Source: Piper betle
Lineage: Eukaryota > Streptophyta > Magnoliopsida > Piperales > Piperaceae
Reading direction: 5' to 3'
Assembly (NCBI GenBank): GCA_033002965.1
Contig: JAURVB010013220.1
Span: 62,001 to 126,000 of the forward strand
Length of the DNA: 64,000 bases
Position 1 is the first letter of the stretch, and every line of letters starts with the position of its first letter. The notes below the pieces were generated by a model. It worked only from the letters and a program-made list of their open reading frames with translations, did not search any database and was not told where the DNA came from. The position numbers and the translations under genes are program-made. Positions 35,751 through 47,566 of this stretch are shown here, piece after piece.

Positions 35751-37605
35751 ATTGCCCCAGGATGCCTTCCATCCATGCATTTTAAAAATGTTTCAAAAAG
35801 CCACACAAATGATTCTTTCTTCTCATTACACAAAAATGCACATCCAAATGTAATTGTTTGCATGTGATGGTCATACCGGTGAATGGGGCAAAAACAAGTG
35901 AATATTTATCTGTATTATACGTTGTATAAAAAATGATCACATCTGAGTAAAGCTGATAATTTTTCCTTGCAATTCCATCTTCCCAAAAACAATGCTTTAA
36001 TCTACCCTCATCATCTACTTTATAACAATAAAAAGGAGTCATTCATCTCTTTCATTTCCTCGAAATGTTCCATCAATAATTGGGCATCAATTTCCTTTAT
36101 CTCTTTTATATTTTGTCTACACATTTCTAATATCTTTCTCTGTACAACGAATATTTTCTGCCCCACCTGCTTCAATTTCTAGCACAGACATTAGTTGAGA
36201 AGTTTTTATGTTAGCCTCTCCGAATTGGTCAATCAAATTGCGGTGCACACTTGTAACATGCCTATGTGACCTAAGAAATTGAATTTTTGATGGTGTAAGG
36301 AGTGCATGACTATGTTCTTCTTCGAAATACATGACATTCCATGTGCCTGCTTTATTCTTAGTTACCCTGAAGTGTGCTTGACAACCTTCTCTTATTATAG
36401 GATGAGTTCTTTTTTTCCTTTGTCAGGTATTTCTCTTTTTCGCTCATCTTCTCTGAAATGACCTTTTTTAGAACACACGAATACTTGCGACCATAACTCT
36501 TTTGTTCTCCTATGATAATTTGTACTATGGTTACGTATACCAAAACCAGCTATTTTTGAATAACTACTGTATAAATCGAGTGCATCGTCCAAACAATCAA
36601 ATTTCATTCCAACCTTCGGTTTGAACTCATCTTCTACAATAGGATAAATTGTTATAACATTTTTGCCTATTTCTTCTTCCTCGTATGCTATATCTTGAAG
36701 CTTGTCTATTCTTAAAAAAAATATAAAATTTATAAAAACTAACAATATTTTCAATTAAAATAAACCAAGTAAACATGCTTTAGTTAAGTCAAAGTATTTT
36801 TAAAGGCTTTAACTCTAACCTGATTCTCGTATTCTGAAAGATGTAATTTTGGCGACCTCGACAGGTGTGGGGAGGCAGGGGAGGGAGGGGCGGCAGGGGT
36901 GGGAGGCGGGGCAGGGCGTAGGGGCCAGGGGACGGCGAGGGGGAGGGTAGGGGGCCTGGACCGGTGGGGGGCAGGGGGCGGCAGACGGTGGCGGGGGCGG
37001 AGGCGGGGTGCGGCAGTTGTGGGGAGACAGGGGAGGGAGGGGCGGTAGGGGGCGGGATACGGGGCAGGGTGCGGGGTCCAGGGGACGGCGACGGGGGGCA
37101 GGGGCCTGGGCCAGCAGGGGCGGGGGCAAGGGGCGCCTGCAGAGGTGGGGGCGGGGGCGGGGGCAGGGGCGACAGGTTTGGGGAGGGCAGGGGTGGGAAG
37201 GGAGGGCGGGGGTGGGAGATGGCGGGGGACGGTGGGGCAGGGGTAGGGGCGACGGGGTGGGAGATGGCGGGGGACGGTGGGGCAGGGGTAGGGGCGACGG
37301 GGGTGGGAGGTTGGGGAGGGGTCGGTGGCGAGGGAGGGGTCCGGCAGCAGGCGGCTGGTGGGGTTCGCAGGAGGGAGGCGAACAGAGGTGGGGATGGGCG
37401 AGAGGGGTTGGTCGGTGGGGATGGGCGAGGGCAGCGCTTTATAGAACGACGACCGGTGGGAAGACAGGGCACGGGAACGGGGCGCTGGAAGGGAGCGTAG
37501 GAAGCCACCGGCGGGAACGGGCTGACACGGGGGCGGGAACGGGCTGACGAGCGGGCGGGGGGGTGATGTAATCATGGGCCGCCTGATCTGGATCTGACGG
37601 CCCAC
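35751..37605 (-). pseudogene. FAR1-RELATED SEQUENCE (FRS) pseudogene, 3' truncated by LTR-A
   Basis: FRS proteins are nuclear transcription factors domesticated from Mutator transposases. Reading right to left: a GC-rich, proline-rich possible first exon (37605 to about 36827) ends in CAG|GTTAGA, a good donor. An acceptor TTTTTTTAAG lies near 36710. The FAR1 DNA-binding domain follows (FKPKVGMKFDCLDDALDLYS, then GIRNHSTNYHRRTKE), its second half being frameshifted (HFRVTKNKAG, EEEHSHALLTPSKIQFLRS, SVLEIEAGGAENI). The MULE-derived domain begins at about 36040 (YKVDDEGRLKHCFWED, NTDKYSLVFAPFTG). The usual DTTY reads YTTY, losing the acidic residue. The frame stops at 35784, and the gene is cut at 35750 by A4. 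The rest of the MULE domain and the SWIM finger are absent. Confidence 0.82.
36850..37560. repeat. G-rich block (plus strand) in the FRS first exon
   Basis: About 700 bp on the + strand are dominated by runs of three to seven G, giving many potential G-quadruplex motifs. It includes a 45-bp tandem duplication (37211-37255 and 37256-37300, starting GGTGGGAGATGGCGGGGGAC), which encodes a 15-residue proline-rich repeat on the minus strand. Plus-strand glycine-rich frames are shadows. Confidence 0.75.
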
Positions 37606-37752
37606 GGATGAATACGCTGCTGATGCGCTGTGTTTGCACGTAGCGCATAGCAGTATATTTATTATAAGTGGGAATGAACTATAAATCTTTAACTTAATTA
37701 ACCACTATTGAAGAAATGACTTAGCCCATTATGTTGCACTTTAGGCTCGGTC

Positions 37753-38264
37753 GTTACATTTTATTTTATTCACTGTACCTCCCAAGCCACTACCGCCTCT
37801 TCTTCTCAAATCATCGGCCAGCCACCGCACTTCAATGCCACTCTCCTTCGATGATGGGGCAATATCAACTACATAAGGCCCTTCCCCCACTATGCTAGTA
37901 TCGCCTCTTCTCATATTGTCGGCCAGCCAGCACACTTCAATGCCACTCTCCTTTGATGATGGGGCAATATCATCTACATAATGCCCTTTCCCCACTCTGC
38001 TAGTATCTAATGTGACCATCAACAACAAAGAGAGACTAGAGATGATGGAGAGGAAACAATTGGAGGTCCCTCAAGAAAAGCATGACTGGGTAGAGTAGTT
38101 TCACATCATTGATAGGGCTACCCCAACCAACACTACAACCAGATCCTTATTGAAGGATCATCCCAATGTAGAAGATGGCAAAGGTGCAGGCTTTGGTGGT
38201 GCAAATTTGGCGCTGAGCCTTGGCAAAGGTGGTGTGCAAGGTAAATGTTCATTGAAATGCCTCT
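37753..38264 (+). repeat. MULE left terminal inverted repeat
   Basis: It matches the reverse complement of 41491-41880 (shared words: AAAGGTGCAGGCTTTGGTGG, GGTGGTGTGCAAGGTAAATG, CACTTCAATGCC). It contains an extra 105-bp tandem duplication (units near 37815 and 37920, each CGGCCAGCCA...CTTCAATGCC), absent on the right. Reading inward, it gives the frame seen in the right repeat, here with a stop. Confidence 0.85.
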
Positions 38265-38469
38265 ATCATTTAAAGTGAAACTTTTATCACATGACCTTAT
38301 TGTTATTATGAACTTTTGGAACTCTAATAATTTCTTTGAACTATTTAGAGTGGAGTTTAAATTAGATATATCTATAATATGGAGAAATTGTCACCATGCA
38401 TTGGAAATATTTAGTTATATGAACTTATTTTTTCATTACATATAGCAAGTACTTTTGATGACTTGATAT

Positions 38470-40452
38470 TTGCCTACCCTATTTTTTATTCTTCTCCATC
38501 TTTTTTTCATTTCCCAAAGAGATAGTGATGATGAAGGTGCCAATAAAGATGATGGAGGCTTTTGTGACTACGATGGCTCTTCATGGGATAGTGATTTTCA
38601 AAATGTAGATGTAGTTTTGGATAATGAGATCAGAAAGCACTGGATCGATGAGACAAATGACATGGACATGGATATATGGTCCAATATAGGGGAGATGTCT
38701 GATTATTGTTCCAACAGTGATAACAATGCATATTTTCAAGAAGACTTAGATGAGCCTAGATTATTGATAGGAATGGAGCTTCCTTCAGATGTTGAGTTGA
38801 GAAGAACTGTAGAGGAATTTGCAATAAAAATGGGGGAAAAATGAAGTTCGTAGATACATGGTGGAATGTGCTACAAGTGGATGTGATTAGAGATTGCATG
38901 CTTCAGTTTTGAAGGATAAACAAATGTTTTGTATCAAGGCACTAAGATCATAGCATACTTGTGTATGAGTCGAGTGGAATCGCATGGCCAATGCGGAAAT
39001 GGATTGTAACGAAAATAGAGGAAAAAGTACTAGAAGATCGAGATTTAAAGCTTATAACAATGCAAAATGATATGTGGAGAGTTTATAATATTTTTGTATC
39101 AATGCAATCAGTTTATAGGGCAGAAAGAAAGTCATTACCAAAAATAGATGGATGCATTAATGCTAGATATCATAAGTTGTGCAATTATTTTGCAACATTG
39201 CATCAAACAAACTCAGTAACTAGGGCATTGATTAGTGTTGAAAGGCCACTTCCATACTCACCTTTAACTTTCAAGAGACTATTTGTGTGTTTTTGATGCA
39301 TGTAAAAGGGATTTTTAGTTGGTTGTCGCCCTCTAATTGGACTTGATCGGTGTCACTTAAGTGGTCCGAAGAAAGGTATTTTGCTAGCTATTGTCAAACA
39401 AGATGGAAATAATGGATTATATCCTATCGCATTCGCCGTCGTTGAATCAGAAAATGCAAACAGTTGGCCTTGGTTTCTTCGACAACTTTTAATGTCAATT
39501 AGTCTTGTAGAAGAACATGGATGGACGTTCATGTCAGATAGGAAAAAGTTACACTTTAGTTTTGACGTTCATTCATTTACATGGTTTATTTATATGCTTT
39601 AATAAAATTTTTGGCTTTTGCTCTATAGAGACTTTTGTCGGCTTTTGAAGAACTGATTCAAGCAGCTCATCATATGCATTGTTGTTGCCATTTATATGAA
39701 AACTTTAAGAAGAAGCACCTGAGTAGAGCATTGAGGGGTGCATTTTGGTTAGCTGTGTGAAGTTGCAATCGAGCTGAATTTGATCTTCATATGGCTACTA
39801 TAAAGAAGATAAACCGATTGCCTGTGGTTTTTTAGAGAGTATTCCTTCGTCATCTTGGTCACGACATGCATTTAGCCCTCGTGTGAAGAATATTGCTTTG
39901 GTGAATAACTTCTCAGAATCATTGAACAACATGATATTACAAGCACGAGAGAAGCCTATAATTAGCTTAGCTGGAACAATTCGTAGGATGTGCATGAAGA
40001 TGATTGGACAAAGGGCAAATAAGAATTTTGGTGAGGGAGCTATTATTTGTCCAAATATACTAAAGAAGCTTCAACTTGTTACGGGTGGGGCCCGAATGGT
40101 GAATTTAATTCCAAGTGGTGATGGTTATTTTGAGTGTAGACAATTGGACAAGGTATATGTTATTTCATTGAAGGACAAAACATGCTCATGTCGTGATTGG
40201 ATACTTTCAGGTTTACCATGTAAGCATGCCATTACTGCCATAATGTTTGACAGAAAAAATATGGAAGAGTTTTGTGATGAAGCAGTTTCAGTTGCACGTT
40301 ATAAGAAAACATATGCGTATGTAATTCATCCAATAGCAGATGAATCTAAGTGGCCAGAAGTAGAGGGGAATATAGTACACCCTCCTATAGTAAGAAATCA
40401 AACACGGCGACCTCAGAAGGCTAGGAAGAAAGACAAAGATGAAAAGTGCTGA
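38470..40452 (+). pseudogene. mudrA-like MULE transposase, few disruptions
   Basis: The enzyme would cut and join element ends. The N-terminal acidic region (38520-38760) leads into the MuDR domain (MELPSDVELRRTVEEFAIK). After a frameshift near 38840 and stops near 38889-38961 come KWIVTKIEEKVLED, NDMWRVYNIFVSMQSVYRA and VERPLPYSPLTFKRLFVCF, with a further frameshift near 39295. The catalytic core follows: an Asp in LIGLDRCHL (about 39343), DGNNGLYPIAFAVVESENA and a second Asp in FMSDR (about 39537). A GT-AG intron at about 39546-39629 is plausible. Next are HCCCHLYENFKKKH and, from 39883, one open frame of 189 residues with a SWIM zinc finger CSCRDW...LPCKHA (40183-40228), ending in a basic tail. 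The domain order matches autonomous plant MULEs, but the breaks make it inactive. Confidence 0.88.
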
Positions 40453-41490
40453 AATGGTTGCACTATATATTAAATTTATTTTTCACAACTACCACTACAA
40501 TGTTAACATTTTTCCTTTGTTTATTTTTTTTAGTTTCAGATGATGTGTCACGAGCACATGCGAGAGAGCATTGAAAGATTCAAGGAGAAGAGGCACGCGC
40601 TCCACAAGTGGAGGCTAAGCTAGTAAATTGTAAAAAATATAGGTTTTGGCTTGGGTTTTCTAAAGTTGTTTGATAGAATTTGGTGACTATTTTCTATATG
40701 TACCACTCCCTAGTGTTTGGGAGTTGAAACTATTTTGTTAACCTTTTATTAACTTACTTGGGAAAAGTTGTTGATCCTTTCAAAGTTTGGCAACCAATTT
40801 TGTACTTACAACTTTAAATGTTTGGAAATTGATCCTATTCTCGTGACCATTTTTTAAATTGTTTGGCCAAAATTGTTGGTCCTTTTAAATTTTGGTGAAT
40901 ATTTTTGCACTTACCACTCTATCGTGTTTATATTTCTAGCTTCATGTAAGCTCTTCAAATATTATTGTGATCGACAAGGTTGAGAAAAGAATTATTCACA
41001 ATATTAAATGCATACATTTATATGTGGAGTTATTGATGCAATTATAGATATTGAAAGATTTGGGTTCAAAGTATGTATCCCAAAATGATCTCAAGGAACA
41101 TACATAGCATACGTATACACAAGCACTAAAATAAGAAGAAAAATAGTTCCCAATAAAATCATACATAAAGCTACACAAATTGTGTACAAATTATTACATA
41201 TAAATTGTTCCATAATAGACTCTTGATCTTGGTCTCTCAATTCAAATGGTCGTAACTTTGGCCTTGTTCTTGTCATTATTTTTAAATTCATGGAACTTAA
41301 ATTTCTCATTTCCGAATAAGTCTGTACCACTTATCAATCCAAATAAGTCTCCCACAACTATTTTGCCTGTACATACCAACATTTAACTTAAGAAAAATAA
41401 AAAATTAATAAATCAACAATCATATTGTACAAACTTAAAAAACACACAAATTTGTCTAGACATTTCCAAAAGCCTGAATCTGAATAAGTC
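40453..41490. other. MULE interior, 3' non-coding
   Basis: Between the transposase stop and the right inverted repeat there is a short possible last exon (about 40534-40620: the MCHEHMRESIERFKEKR frame followed by a basic stretch), then AT-rich sequence. No second gene (mudrB) was recognised. Confidence 0.45.
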
Positions 41491-41880
41491 TAGGCATTTC
41501 AGCAAACATTTACCTTGCACACCACCTTTTCCAAAGCTCAGCACCAAAGCTGCACCACCAAAGCCTGCACCTTTGCCATCTTCTACGTTGGGACAATCCT
41601 TCGTAGTGATGGTTGGGGTAGCCCTATCAATGACATAGAACTGCTCTACCCAGTTGTGCTTCTCTCGAAGGACCTCTAATTGTTTCTTCTCCATCATCTC
41701 CAGTCTCTCCATGTCATTGACAATCACATGAGATACTAACAACATGGGGAAAGGGCATTATGAAGATGATATTGTCTTGTCGTCGAAAGAGAGCGGCATT
41801 GAAGTGCGGTGGCTGGCTGATGAAGAACTAAGAAGAAGAGGCGTTGGTGGCTTGGGAGGTGGATGAAATAAAAGTTTAGA
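41491..41880 (-). repeat. MULE right terminal inverted repeat
   Basis: This is the inverted partner of 37753-38264. Its inward strand keeps an uninterrupted 110-residue frame (41745 to 41413) containing NVEDGKGAGFGGAALVLSFG, while the outward strand reads KESGIEVRWLADEELRRRG, also present on the left. Both frames occur in both repeats, so the repeat probably derives from, or overlaps, coding sequence. Confidence 0.82.
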
Positions 41881-42050
41881 GTTTTGAGGTGGACAAGTAA
41901 GCCATGTCAATTTGACATGTCATCAATTAATAGAAATAATTTAACAGAGTTAGCTATCAAAGGTGTTAAGTGATGACTTTTGAAAGAGATGGTAGCTAAG
42001 TGATGTTTTGGGTTAGTTGAGGGGTGTCAAGTGATATTTTCCATATATAG

Positions 42051-42056
<6 letters not shown>

Positions 42057-42091
<35 letters not shown>
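42057..42091. repeat. (AT)n microsatellite
   Basis: About 17 AT dinucleotides lie just outside the presumed right end of the MULE. Confidence 0.95.
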
Positions 42092-42097
<6 letters not shown>

Positions 42098-42924
42098 TGT
42101 CTAGTATAAGCTGCTTAGGAGGCAATTTATGTATTTTCAACTATATGATAGATTTCGAGATTCAAAATGCACTTTTCCTTGCTAGAAAAATTTATATATA
42201 TATATATAAGATGTAAATGTTTCGTTGAACTTCACAATTTCCAATTTTAATTATAATCACTATAATTAAAGTCTGTTCGGTTAGATTAATTGATTTTTTT
42301 CCATTTTTCCTATGAGGTGCTCAAGGTCTTCAATATTTTTGTTCCATTTAAGTTGGAATAGTTAGTATATTGGTAAATCGAACAACTATTTACAATCTTA
42401 CAATCTTCTTATAAGCTTAGTGATTTAGCGTATAGAAGGATTGAGCTTAAGCATTTAATTATTACTTAATATCAATATTAGGAATAAAGGAATCGAAGAT
42501 TAACATGCACTTTTTTTAAACAATAGGTTTTTTAGGAAAAGGAGTGCTTAAGATTGAAGAGTTTATTTATGGGAAAAGGTTAGGGATCTAAATATTTGTG
42601 TGGCTATGGTCGGATACTAAATTTAGCCGAATGGTATCTCACTGTCCAGAGGGATCCTCAAAATAGGTGAGCAGTTCATTATGCTTTGAATTGAACCATT
42701 CTACTAAATTAATGTCATAACTGAACCAAATCGAATTTTTGAACCAGTATTTGGTTCGAAATTATCTTAAAAAGAAAACCCAACTCATTGGTCGGCAAAA
42801 ATCAATTCGGAGTTGGTTCAGTAACTAGAAAACTGAATTTATAAAGGCAGAATTTTTTAATGTGGTTTAAATTTTATAATTTAAACTATTATAATTATAT
42901 ATACAATTTAGATCAGTCATATAT
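42092..42924. other. AT-rich spacer, nothing recognised
   Basis: There is no supported frame, element end or RNA gene. Confidence 0.45.
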
Positions 42925-43935
42925 ATAAATTACTAAATATAAAAATCATTTTATATTATTGTCTCCATCCATAAGCTTTTTAAATAATTAATTGTTTTAC
43001 TTGTACTTATTTCACTAAACACTCTTTGCCTTGACTTGTTTGCTTTGGACTTTTAAAAGGACAAGTTTTAAACCAATTTAATCTCTTGCTTGGTTGGTGT
43101 TAAGTTAGCCAAGCTTGAGTTTTAAATTTGCTTAAGTTTAACTGGTTAACTTAGTTATTTTTCTCGATCTTGTAAAGTTGTAAGCTTGGCGGGAATCTAA
43201 TTTGTGTTGTTTGTAATCATTTTAGCTCTCTCCAATATAAAAGGGGAAGAATTTATTATCCCAAATTTCTTGTAAAGTTGTTAGTTTTATGGGAATCTAA
43301 TTTGTGTTGTTTGTAATCATTTTAGCACTTTCCAAATATAAAGGGTAGCATTTTTATCTTAGATTTATTTTCATAAATTCTCATATTGTCCTTGTTCCTA
43401 GGAATTTGTGCCCATTAAAAAGATGCTCTCTTCCTTTGGATATTTTCAAAACTAATGTTCTTCGTGGTTATGTCATTCTTTATAAAGGGTATTCTTTGTT
43501 GTTATGTCTCTTCAAAAATGGTATTTTAATTGATTGTCTTTCCAAAAAGGGAGTTCCTCTTTGTCTCTAAAGAAGGGTTACATATCTATCACTCCTCATA
43601 GTTGCGCAAGGGAGTTGTGACTTTTCCTATCAAAGATTTCTTTTTTGTGACGTTTTTGTTATGGATATCATCGTTCTCTTCTCCGCACAACTGATTGTCC
43701 TCTCCTAGGGTTGCTAATTGAGCGAGCCAGCTCGTGAGCATTTAGCGTTCGGCTCGGCTTGACTCGACTCGAAACTCGATATTTAAATGCTCGACTCGAA
43801 CTCGACTCGAACTCGAATCTTACGAGCCGAGCTTGAGCAAGGTCGTGTTCGACTCGACTCGACTCGGTTGTAACTCAAACTCGACTCGAACTCGACTCGT
43901 AGTTCGACTCGATAAAATAATATAATAATATAGTC

Positions 43936-43982
<47 letters not shown>

Positions 43983-45973
43983 AATAACAAAGAAGCAAGA
44001 TAGTTGAGATGGTAAGTATTCAAACCACATTGGCCTCACTTTCACTTTTTTTAAGTGAGGTACTTTTGACTTTTAATCAGAGCTGGCGAACGAGCTTACA
44101 AAAATAAACAGTTTAAGTATATTCGAGCTCGAGTCGAGCTCGAACACATAACAGATATTCGAGTCGAACTCGAGCATGTGTGTCCAAAACTCGTTCGATC
44201 TCGAGTCGAGTTCGAACGAGTTTCGAACCTATTCGAGCCGAGTTCGAACACATGTTGAGCTCGGCTCGCTCGCTCAATTAGCACCCCTATCCTCTCCTAC
44301 GCACCATTTTTCGGTACTTGCTACTTATTGAACAATTGAAAGGGTAAATGTGCTAGCATGTCATTGATGCTTTAAATTTTCTTCTTTTTAATTATTACTT
44401 TCTCCTTCGAAATTCTTTTAAGTATTATCATCTTTCTATTCTTTCAATTAATTATTTTTCACTTACCATTTTCCAATCCATTTTCTAATCCATTCATCTT
44501 TATTTTTATTACAAGAAAAGGCTTATTCAACTATTTTTAATGATGTTTTCATATGTAAATCTTGCTCTTAATTTTTTCTTCTTTATTCTCAATTTATACA
44601 TAATTTTTAAAAGAATAGAATACATTAATGAAAAAGTATATGTTCTATACTCATTATTTTAAGTTTAAACAGTGAAAAAACTTTCTTGAACTGTTATAAA
44701 TGATGTTTTTGCATGGTTATCATGCTTTTAAACGTTTTCCTTCACTATTCTCAATTTTCTAAAATTTGATAAAACTATTAAAAAAGGGGTGGTATAGTAC
44801 TAATTATTGTACTTCGCACCATAGTGGAAGTTTTGCCTAGTATGCATTTATCTAGAAATTAAAATGATACAATGAGATTGTTGCATTTCACTTCTTTTCC
44901 AAGCAATGTTGCATATCTTTAATGTTTCATTTATGGAAAAAACAATTTATTTTAAGGAAAAAATGCCTTGCTATCACTGTAGCACACCCAGATTTTGCCG
45001 GCCAATTGTGTGGTGATCGTAACCACCCACACCTAGGTACAAATCCTAAGGCTCAGCATTCAAGTTGAAGGCGTTAAAACGTAGTTTGAGAATTGGGCCT
45101 TAAATCCAACTCGGCATACTATAAGTTGGTTATTTTAAAAAATTAACTCTACTCGGTGATTTTAAAAAATTATCATAAATGACTCTGATTTTGTAGCTTT
45201 GAATCAACTCTAATCTATAGACTAACAAGTCAAATTTAAGACCTGAGTTTTTAAATTATGATTTGAAGTCCTTTATACTGATTTTTCAATACAATGCATA
45301 AAAGGGAGTGTGAAATGAGTATATATTAGTTTATTAAAACTTATATTGATAGATAAATAATCAATATTGGTTTGATTACTTAACTTGAGAATTTTGTTAA
45401 TAAGGAATCACTCGTATAGTGTGTCTCGGGAATGTATGGAATAAAGCCAACTCAGTGAGTATTTAAATCAATGGAGTTTTAAAATTATGCACTAAAGTAA
45501 TTCATCAAACTTTCTATCACACTCATACTTGATTGCTTAACTTTACCCCATCCAATACTAGACTATAAATAACATCCTAAAAACTCTATTTTGTTTTAAT
45601 TAGACACACGACTAAACTAAGAACCTGTACCCTTGTTTATTTCTACGATCAATATTAGAGAATTAAATTTAAAAAGAGCTGTTTAAATTTAGTTGAGGAG
45701 GTAATACATCACACCATGATGGTGCTCGGTGATTTAGATGGCTTAACAACTTCCAATTACTTCAGAAATCATTAATGACGACCAAGTTCTTTGTATGTAA
45801 TAAATACTATGGTCCCATTCCTAACAGTTTGATGTTGTTAGAAAAGACATACTTCAATGTGCATCTTATCCCTAACCGAAGCATCCAATTTCATATCAAA
45901 ATGTATCAGAATAATAGAAGCAAATAAGAGAGCTTTAACTAACGAGTTTATGAATATGAAAATGATCATTAAA
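42925..45973. repeat. Unidentified long repeat, copy 2
   Basis: This is homologous to 19320-21352 in the same orientation, with an extra block at about 43380-44700 that contains a hAT miniature element and about 0.7 kb of other sequence. Shared anchors include TATTATTGTCTCCATCCAT, AATTGTGTGGTGATCGT, ATGCCTTG/CC..ATCAC, CTAAACTAAGAACCTGTACC and the ACACCATGATGGTGCT block. Homology stops near 45973. No coding region was recognised. Confidence 0.75.
43706..44289. mobile_element. hAT-type miniature element rich in CTCGA words
   Basis: The terminal inverted repeats read TAGGGTTGCTAATTGAGCGA on the left and, from the right end inward, TAGGGGTGCTAATTGAGCGA. A perfect 8-bp duplication TCCTCTCC flanks it (43698-43705 and 44290-44297). 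It is 584 bp. Both halves are packed with CTCGACTCGAACTCG-type words around an (AT)n core at 43945-43975, so each half is itself partly palindromic. There is no coding capacity; the two short minus-strand frames are artefacts of the repeat. Confidence 0.93.
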
Positions 45974-47527
45974 GCAGTTCTTTTTACTAGTGTGGGCATG
46001 GCAAGGAGGAACGGCGGTGGCTCGTCAGGCATGGGCACAGTGGAGGTCATCAGCAATGCGGACGTGGGCGCGAGTGTCGGTTGCAGCGGCAAGTGGGGTC
46101 GGGAGGGGGAGAGGCGGCGATGCAGCGTGGGGGAGGAAGAGGAGAGGTTCAGGTTTTTTAAGATCTGTAGATTTAGGTCATTCTTATGATCGAACGGTCA
46201 AGATTAAGGGCGATTGTAAGAAATTTTCTTGTGATAAACCCTAGGTTACCCTAACCATATATATGTAATAACATAAACCCACGCAATGCATTGTTGTGTT
46301 TTTTCAAGTAAACTATAATTATGATTGATGAACATATGAATTACTAAATTATTAAATTCTTATAAAAAATATGTATAATTATTTTAAGCTAATTGAATTA
46401 TAAATCTAATATTATGGAAGTACCTAAACTATAAAATTTAAGTCAATTGCTTTTGGCCATTATTAGATTTTTTGGGAAAAAATACATAAGAATGTGTATC
46501 AAATAATGTAATCTTAACTGGAAAAAATTATTAAAAAATATATAAATGTAAAGAACATTACAAAGTGCCCAAAAAATCAAATAGCATACTTGTTTAACCA
46601 AGGAACAACCTTTCTTTTTCAACTATGTATTTAATCCTTCTTAAATTCATTTTTTATATCTTCAAGCTTATACATCATAAACCATAATTTTTCAATATAA
46701 ACATCTTTCCAATCCATTAGAAGTCCACCGTCCATATACATTGAAATCTTTAAAAAAAATTAAATTAATTTTGAAGAGGAAAAGGGGAAGTATATCACAA
46801 TTTAAAGAAATATATGAGAGAAAAAATTGTTAGTTTCAAGCGAGAAAACCATTAATAAAAAAATATAAAGAATCTCAAAAAGTATCCAACGTAAAAATAA
46901 ATGTTATTAGAAAAAAACTAAAATTAAATCTAGAAGTGAAAGAAGGGTAAATTTCAAAAAAAGACGCATAAATAATAAAAGATAAAATAATGATAAAGGT
47001 AAATGTAACAGTCAATGAAAAATTTTGCAAATAAAAAAATCAGGAATGTACTAACAAAAAGTGGAATGTTAATAATAAAAAAGTAAATTATAGAAAAAAG
47101 ACAATGACTAATAGTTTGTATAGCAGAGGAAAAAGATAATTTAATTATAAATGAACCTAAAACTACTAAAATAGAATAAAATAAAATAAATGAAGTAATA
47201 TGATTACCATATACTTAATTCTTGCCTTAAAATCCTCCACCTATAAAAGTAAGAAGTATATTAAAAAATATTATTGTCATTATTTATGAGGAAGAGATAG
47301 GATGTAAATATTGGACCGGAGGGAAGTGTGTTTGATGGAGGAAGCGTGCAACTTTTAAGGAGGGGTGATATCTTTGATGCATGGTGCAATAGTCTTTAGA
47401 AAAGGTATATACCATTCCATAGGGATGTCGTATATAGGTTATAATTGCTAGTAAATATACCCTTTAGAATCAATAACATGCAAAACTCAACCGCGTAGTA
47501 GTTAATCATTTAAAGCAAATTTGGTGA

Positions 47528-47535
<8 letters not shown>
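45974..47535. other. AT-rich spacer with a small GC-rich island
   Basis: Most of it is AT-rich with no frame. A 200-bp GC-rich part at 45990-46190 yields overlapping frames on both strands (to 110 residues) without known motifs. It could be a gene 5' scrap, but nothing further supports that. Confidence 0.4.

Positions 47536-47562
<27 letters not shown>
47536..47562. repeat. (AT)n microsatellite
   Basis: An uninterrupted AT run lies at the left border of the long direct repeat. Confidence 0.9.

Positions 47563-47566
<4 letters not shown>

Larger units (their letters stand above)
37735..41905 (+). mobile_element. Mutator-like element (MuDR type) with long terminal inverted repeats
   Basis: Inverted repeats of about 0.4-0.5 kb (37753-38264 and 41491-41880) flank a mudrA-like transposase pseudogene on the + strand. 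The outermost termini and 9-bp duplication are not resolved. On the right, 150 bp beyond the matched repeat (to about 42035, ending GTGTCAAGTGATATTTTCC) look like a MULE end but have no left partner, so the left end is probably deleted. Confidence 0.82.

Noticed and set aside
36964..37547. Gly-rich plus-strand frames of 178-179 residues
   Set aside because: They are antisense shadows of the G-rich block opposite the proline-rich FRS exon.
45990..46244. GC-rich frames of 84-110 residues as a small gene
   Set aside because: Frames overlap on both strands, show no motif and have no splice or promoter support.
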